A stretch of 29,274 nucleotides of DNA from CAYFXE01 sp964347035 (GTDB taxonomy: Bacteria; Acidobacteriota; Aminicenantia; Aminicenantales; Aminicenantaceae): the NCBI GenBank assembly GCA_964347035.1, contig CAYFXE010000037.1, forward strand, positions 1 through 29,274. The letters are read 5' to 3'. Made by a program: the position numbers and the translations under genes. Positions 26,498-29,274 of the stretch are shown here, in pieces (positions within the stretch are counted from its first letter, which is position 1; every line of letters begins with the position of its first letter). The notes beneath the pieces are model-generated. The model did not search any database and was not told the origin of the DNA. It was given only the letters and a program-made list of their open reading frames with translations.

Positions 26498-27568
26498 TCA
26501 GAAAATCCGGCGGCAGGGAGAGGAAAACGTGATGGATATCGGTTCGATCCGTAAATCAGAAGAAATGTCGTAGAGGAGGGCCGTCTCACCCTGAAGGGAG
26601 ATGAGCCATCCCGATACCGCCTTAAGCCAAAGACAGGGAGCGCTTTTTTCTAGGGAAAGGACCTTTTCCTTCTCGCCGATGGGAAAGGACATAATTCCCT
26701 GCTTTCCTGCTGAGATGAAAAACCGGTCTCCGATGAGAACGGAGTTGTTCCAGGGCGACCGTTCATCAGTTGACTCGGTCTCCGTTCTGGGGAAGTACTG
26801 TTCGTGCTCTTTCAGTTTTTTTATAGGATTTAGCGCATAGACACTGATTAGTTTTCCCCAGCCGTCCATCCGGCTGAAGGATTCGAACAGGATCAGGTGA
26901 TTTTCGTTAGCGTCGGCCCCCTGAACCCGTTGATTAATCCCTCCGCCGAAATCGCGCGATTCGATATGGACGGGCTTCTGGGGATCTGAAAGGTTGAACA
27001 GCAGGAGAAATTTGGGCTCCATGACATTGTCAACGGCGTAGAGAGTATTTTCGGAGATAGCCAAAGCGTCTATGGTTTTATTCTGGAAAAAAGACAGGAA
27101 GTAGTCGTCCTCTTTTATGCTTTCGGGCGGCACTTTATCAAGCTTACGGACCTCTGGAGTCTCTTTATTGAAGTCGATATGCCAGAGGTCCCGGCTCCCC
27201 AAGTAGAGATTTCCCTGTCTGGCAATAAGAGAATGCACATGAACATCGGGCAGGTTTACTGATGAGAGATTTTGGACCTTAGGCGTCAGGCTGTGCCGAA
27301 AGACCTTTGTTTCCTTTTCGTTCCTCTTCACAGTGTAAAGGGTCGAGTCATTGTCCACGTACCCCAAATGGCAATCAAGAGATAATTGTTCGATCTCCGG
27401 CTGGCCTGTAGTCCAAGATCGCACGACGTACAGGACTCTCTCTGACTGAAAGACAAGATTCGGCATCTCTGCCGGACTCTCCTTTTCGGGTGTGGACTCG
27501 CAGCAGAGAAAGACCAGGAATCCCCAGAGAAAAAAAACTCCATATAATACTTTTTTTGTGTTGATCAT
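26498..27568 (-). CDS. Exported propeller-like protein, possible lipoprotein
   Basis: This is a 356-residue protein. Residues 5-23 are hydrophobic and end in F-L-C-C-E-S-T-P, suggesting a lipoprotein, although Leu-Cys before the second Cys is a poor lipobox. The mature part consists of repeating strand groups such as NLYLGSRDLWHIDF, NTLYAVDNV, LLLFNLSDPQKPVHI and GDRFFISAGKQGIMSF. These resemble the beta-propeller proteins with LVIVP-type repeats found on the surface of many environmental bacteria. AGGAAAAGG lies a few bases before the ATG at 27568. It stands alone on the minus strand, divergent from the glycosyltransferase gene. The ligand is unknown. Confidence 0.8.
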   Translation of the reverse strand: MINTKKVLYGVFFLWGFLVFLCCESTPEKESPAEMPNLVFQSERVLYVVRSWTTGQPEIEQLSLDCHLGYVDNDSTLYTVKRNEKETKVFRHSLTPKVQNLSSVNLPDVHVHSLIARQGNLYLGSRDLWHIDFNKETPEVRKLDKVPPESIKEDDYFLSFFQNKTIDALAISENTLYAVDNVMEPKFLLLFNLSDPQKPVHIESRDFGGGINQRVQGADANENHLILFESFSRMDGWGKLISVYALNPIKKLKEHEQYFPRTETESTDERSPWNNSVLIGDRFFISAGKQGIMSFPIGEKEKVLSLEKSAPCLWLKAVSGWLISLQGETALLYDISSDLRIEPISITFSSPCRRIF

Positions 27569-27822
27569 TTTTCCTTTTCCTAAGTGTGGTGTTGCCTCGG
27601 TTTCTTGGTGTTGAATGTGTCTTTTTGATCACGATGAGACACTTTTAATACGGATCTCAACACGCTCTCCTAGGCTAGTATTTCCACATTATAGGGTGGT
27701 TTTTTTGGAGAGGCAAGAAAAACTTATGAGTTCTAGGGGATTGTTCCCGCCCACAAGCTGTCCCCCTTCTGAAAAAGTTGTCTTCTCATTTCTCTCTCTG
27801 AGTGACTATCGACTGTCAGTTA

Positions 27823-27850
27823 TTGACCTTGCTTTCCTCTGTGGTATAAG
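27823..27850 (+). promoter_or_regulatory. Candidate promoter for the glycosyltransferase gene
   Basis: TTGACC (27823-27828) and TATAAG (27845-27850) at 16 nt spacing. The sequence ATTGACCTTGCTTTC (27822-27836) is identical to that before the metallo-beta-lactamase gene. The predicted leader is only about 15-20 nt and lacks a good ribosome-binding site. Confidence 0.6.
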
Positions 27851-27872
27851 ATGAATCCAGAAAAATTAAAAA

Positions 27873-28637
27873 ATGGGTATAACCAGGGAAAATTCTCCTT
27901 CATCATCAGGATCTCATACTATCTCTGTCTCTATCATCCTTCCAACTTACAAGGAGAAACACACTATCCGCCCGCTCCTTGATGAAATCGACCGATACCT
28001 CTCTCCTGTGGAGGAAAATTACGAAATTATTGTGGTGGATGACAGCAGTCCCGACAGTACCCCTGAAATCGTGCGAGAGGCTGCCAGAGAAAATCCTCGG
28101 ATCAGGTTGATTGAGCGAACTGAACGGGGATTGGCTGAAGCCATACGCGTCGGAATCGAGGCCAGTGAGGGAGGAATAATCGTTATCATGGATACTGACT
28201 TTAACCACCCTCCAGAGATGATCCCTCAATTATTGACGGGTCTAAACGAAGCAGATCTAGTGATCGGATCCCGGTACACTCCGGGAGGCGGTATGAAAAG
28301 GGGATGGATTCGATTTCAATTGAGTCGGCTGTACAATATCAAGATAAAATTTCTCCTGAGGTTGCCGACCAGAGATAATCTCTCTGGATTCCTTTGTTTT
28401 AAGAAATCATTGTACAAATCTCTTCCTGGAAATCGCATCTTTATCGGGTATGGCGACTATTGTATCCGGTTAATTCAGGCTGTTCACAGAGCTGGACAAA
28501 AAATCATTGAAATCCCCGTGGTTTACGGGGAGAGAAGAGCCGGAAAGAGCAAGACAAAATTCCTTTTTCACTTTACGACCTATACCATGACCCTTCTTTC
28601 GATATTTTTCAGGCCGGTCAGGAAAAAACATCAGTGA
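27873..28637 (+). CDS. Family 2 glycosyltransferase, dolichol-phosphate mannosyltransferase-like
   Basis: This is a 254-residue soluble protein that should transfer a sugar from GDP-mannose or UDP-glucose to a polyprenyl phosphate at the membrane. The GT-A core is complete: VSIILPTYKEKHTI (19-32), EIIVVDDSSPDST (51-63) with the first Asp pair, ERGLAEAIRVGIEAS (84-98), IVIMDTDFNHPPE (103-115) with the DxD-type metal site, VIGSRYTPGGG, and a C-terminal GERRAGKSK acceptor-binding loop. It lacks the C-terminal membrane helices that some homologues carry, so it resembles the soluble DPM1 type. It lies just before a membrane sulfatase-superfamily gene, and both may modify surface glycans or lipids. 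Stop is TGA. Confidence 0.92.
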   Translation: MGITRENSPSSSGSHTISVSIILPTYKEKHTIRPLLDEIDRYLSPVEENYEIIVVDDSSPDSTPEIVREAARENPRIRLIERTERGLAEAIRVGIEASEGGIIVIMDTDFNHPPEMIPQLLTGLNEADLVIGSRYTPGGGMKRGWIRFQLSRLYNIKIKFLLRLPTRDNLSGFLCFKKSLYKSLPGNRIFIGYGDYCIRLIQAVHRAGQKIIEIPVVYGERRAGKSKTKFLFHFTTYTMTLLSIFFRPVRKKHQ

Positions 28638-28750
28638 ACACTATGGAAAGAAGCCAAATCTCATCCTTTCATTCATATTGTCCAGGAAGCACTGTCTTCA
28701 TGGATTCCAAATTTACCAGTCTCATTTAAGAAAGCCCATTCCTCACGTTA

Positions 28751-28779
28751 TTGACACCAAGGACACGCTGTAGTAGCAT
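28751..28779 (+). promoter_or_regulatory. Candidate promoter for the sulfatase-superfamily gene
   Basis: TTGACA (28751-28756) and TAGCAT (28774-28779) at 17 nt spacing, 25 nt before the ATG at 28804. Confidence 0.5.
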
Positions 28780-28803
28780 CTTATTTTCCTGTTGGTCGAA
28801 AAG

Positions 28804-29274
28804 ATGAGTTCAGGAAAAGAAATCGAAAATCTCCTGATTCGTAGGCCTGCTAAGAAACTCCTTCACATCATCTTGTCTATTAAGCTGCTTGTCATTATTG
28901 CTATCAGCATAGTCTGGATGGATTGCAGCAGGACTCCAGTTGATTTCCCTCGACCCAACATCGTCCTTGTCACGATGGACACCCTGCGTGCCGACCACTT
29001 GGGATGTTATGGGTACAACAGGAATACATCTCCCTGCATCGACAACTTCGCAGGAACAGCTACGCTATATCTCAAGTCGTTCGCCTCATCTCCCTGGACA
29101 TTGCCATCCCACGCCTCTATGTTTACAGGTCAACACTCGACAGAACATGGTGCTCGTACGTTTAAGATTCTCGAGAAGGGACCGAATGTAAATCCGCTGC
29201 CCGAGAATCATCCGACACTAGCTGAGGCCCTCAAGCAGGAGGGTTACGAGACGGCCGCCTTCGTGGCCAACAAC
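28804..29274 (+). CDS. Membrane-anchored sulfatase-superfamily enzyme, N-terminal part only
   Basis: 157 codons are visible before the window ends. Residues 18-38 are a membrane anchor. From 51 the alkaline phosphatase/sulfatase pattern begins: PNIVLVTMDTLRADHLGCYG (51-70) with the metal-binding Asp59, then SPWTLPSHASMFTGQHSTEHG (96-116). In true sulfatases the nucleophile motif is C/S-x-P-S-R; here it reads T99-L-P-S-H, so the residue normally converted to formylglycine is Thr and the Arg is His. That variant is closer to phosphotransferases or phosphodiesterases of the superfamily. The catalytic C-terminal half is missing, so substrate cannot be told. The ribosome-binding site is weak (GAAAAG). 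Confidence 0.9.
   Translation, partial: MSSGKEIENLLIRRPAKKLLHIILSIKLLVIIAISIVWMDCSRTPVDFPRPNIVLVTMDTLRADHLGCYGYNRNTSPCIDNFAGTATLYLKSFASSPWTLPSHASMFTGQHSTEHGARTFKILEKGPNVNPLPENHPTLAEALKQEGYETAAFVANN

Noticed and set aside
21687..26500. Insertion sequence or prophage explaining the scarred region
   Set aside because: I found no transposase, integrase or clear terminal inverted repeats; the only direct repeat is the short tandem one at 26248-26281.
1..29274. CRISPR array, rRNA or tRNA genes
   Set aside because: No regularly spaced repeats and no tRNA or rRNA-like sequence noticed on either strand by eye.

Overview
The window looks like a contig from an uncultivated Gram-negative-type bacterium. 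It is moderately AT-rich, uses TAA and TGA as stops, has strong GGAGG ribosome-binding sites, and uses some TTG and GTG starts. Many genes encode exported proteins with propeller, beta-helix, RCC1, WD40 or TPR folds. The mix recalls deep-branching lineages such as Aminicenantota, Acidobacteriota or Planctomycetes; I favour the first only weakly, because no rRNA or other marker gene is present. It is a draft assembly with seven runs of N (581-590, 16376-16401, 18716-18725, 20577-20586, 21677-21686, 24682-24691, 26293-26302). Four of these fall inside genes, at least two change the apparent reading frame, and a fifth hides the 3' end of the WD40 gene.

Region 1 (1-11756, minus strand) is a run of eight same-direction genes starting from a strong promoter near 11800. 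In transcription order they are: a membrane FHA-domain protein, a PP2C phosphatase, a von Willebrand A membrane protein, a Hanks-type Ser/Thr kinase with TPRs, an exported protein with a duplicated domain, an exported protein ending in an SRPBCC/AHSA1 domain, a 1032-residue membrane protein (paralogue A), and an exported protein cut by the window edge. The first four form a phospho-signalling set (writer, eraser, reader, VWA scaffold) with no type VI secretion structural genes nearby.

Region 2 (11757-15046, plus strand) diverges from region 1 across a shared control region that contains a 7-5-7 inverted repeat. It encodes paralogue B, which is homologous to A over most of its length but has an in-frame TGA exactly where A has Trp664. 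B is followed, with a TAATG overlap, by a 67-codon remnant resembling the C-terminus of a thiamine-diphosphate enzyme, and then a terminator-like hairpin. The two paralogues bracketing the kinase/phosphatase/FHA/VWA set are the best candidate here for an undescribed system.

Region 3 (15048-18663, plus strand) holds an exported parallel beta-helix protein, a translationally coupled thioredoxin-fold protein whose CGPC is replaced by SPKS, and an exported protein of unknown family. Region 4 (18716-21727, minus strand) holds an exported WD40 protein with about 14 repeats and, upstream of it, an exported Ig-like protein.

Region 5 (21728-26500) is accessory and decaying. It contains a folD relic with two internal deletions, about 800 bp without a convincing gene, a solitary ComEC-type metallo-beta-lactamase, a frameshifted small ORF, a shrunken RCC1 protein and a VapBC-like toxin-antitoxin pair. 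Region 6 (26498-29274) has a propeller-like surface protein, a dolichol-phosphate-mannose-synthase-like glycosyltransferase and the start of a membrane sulfatase-superfamily enzyme.
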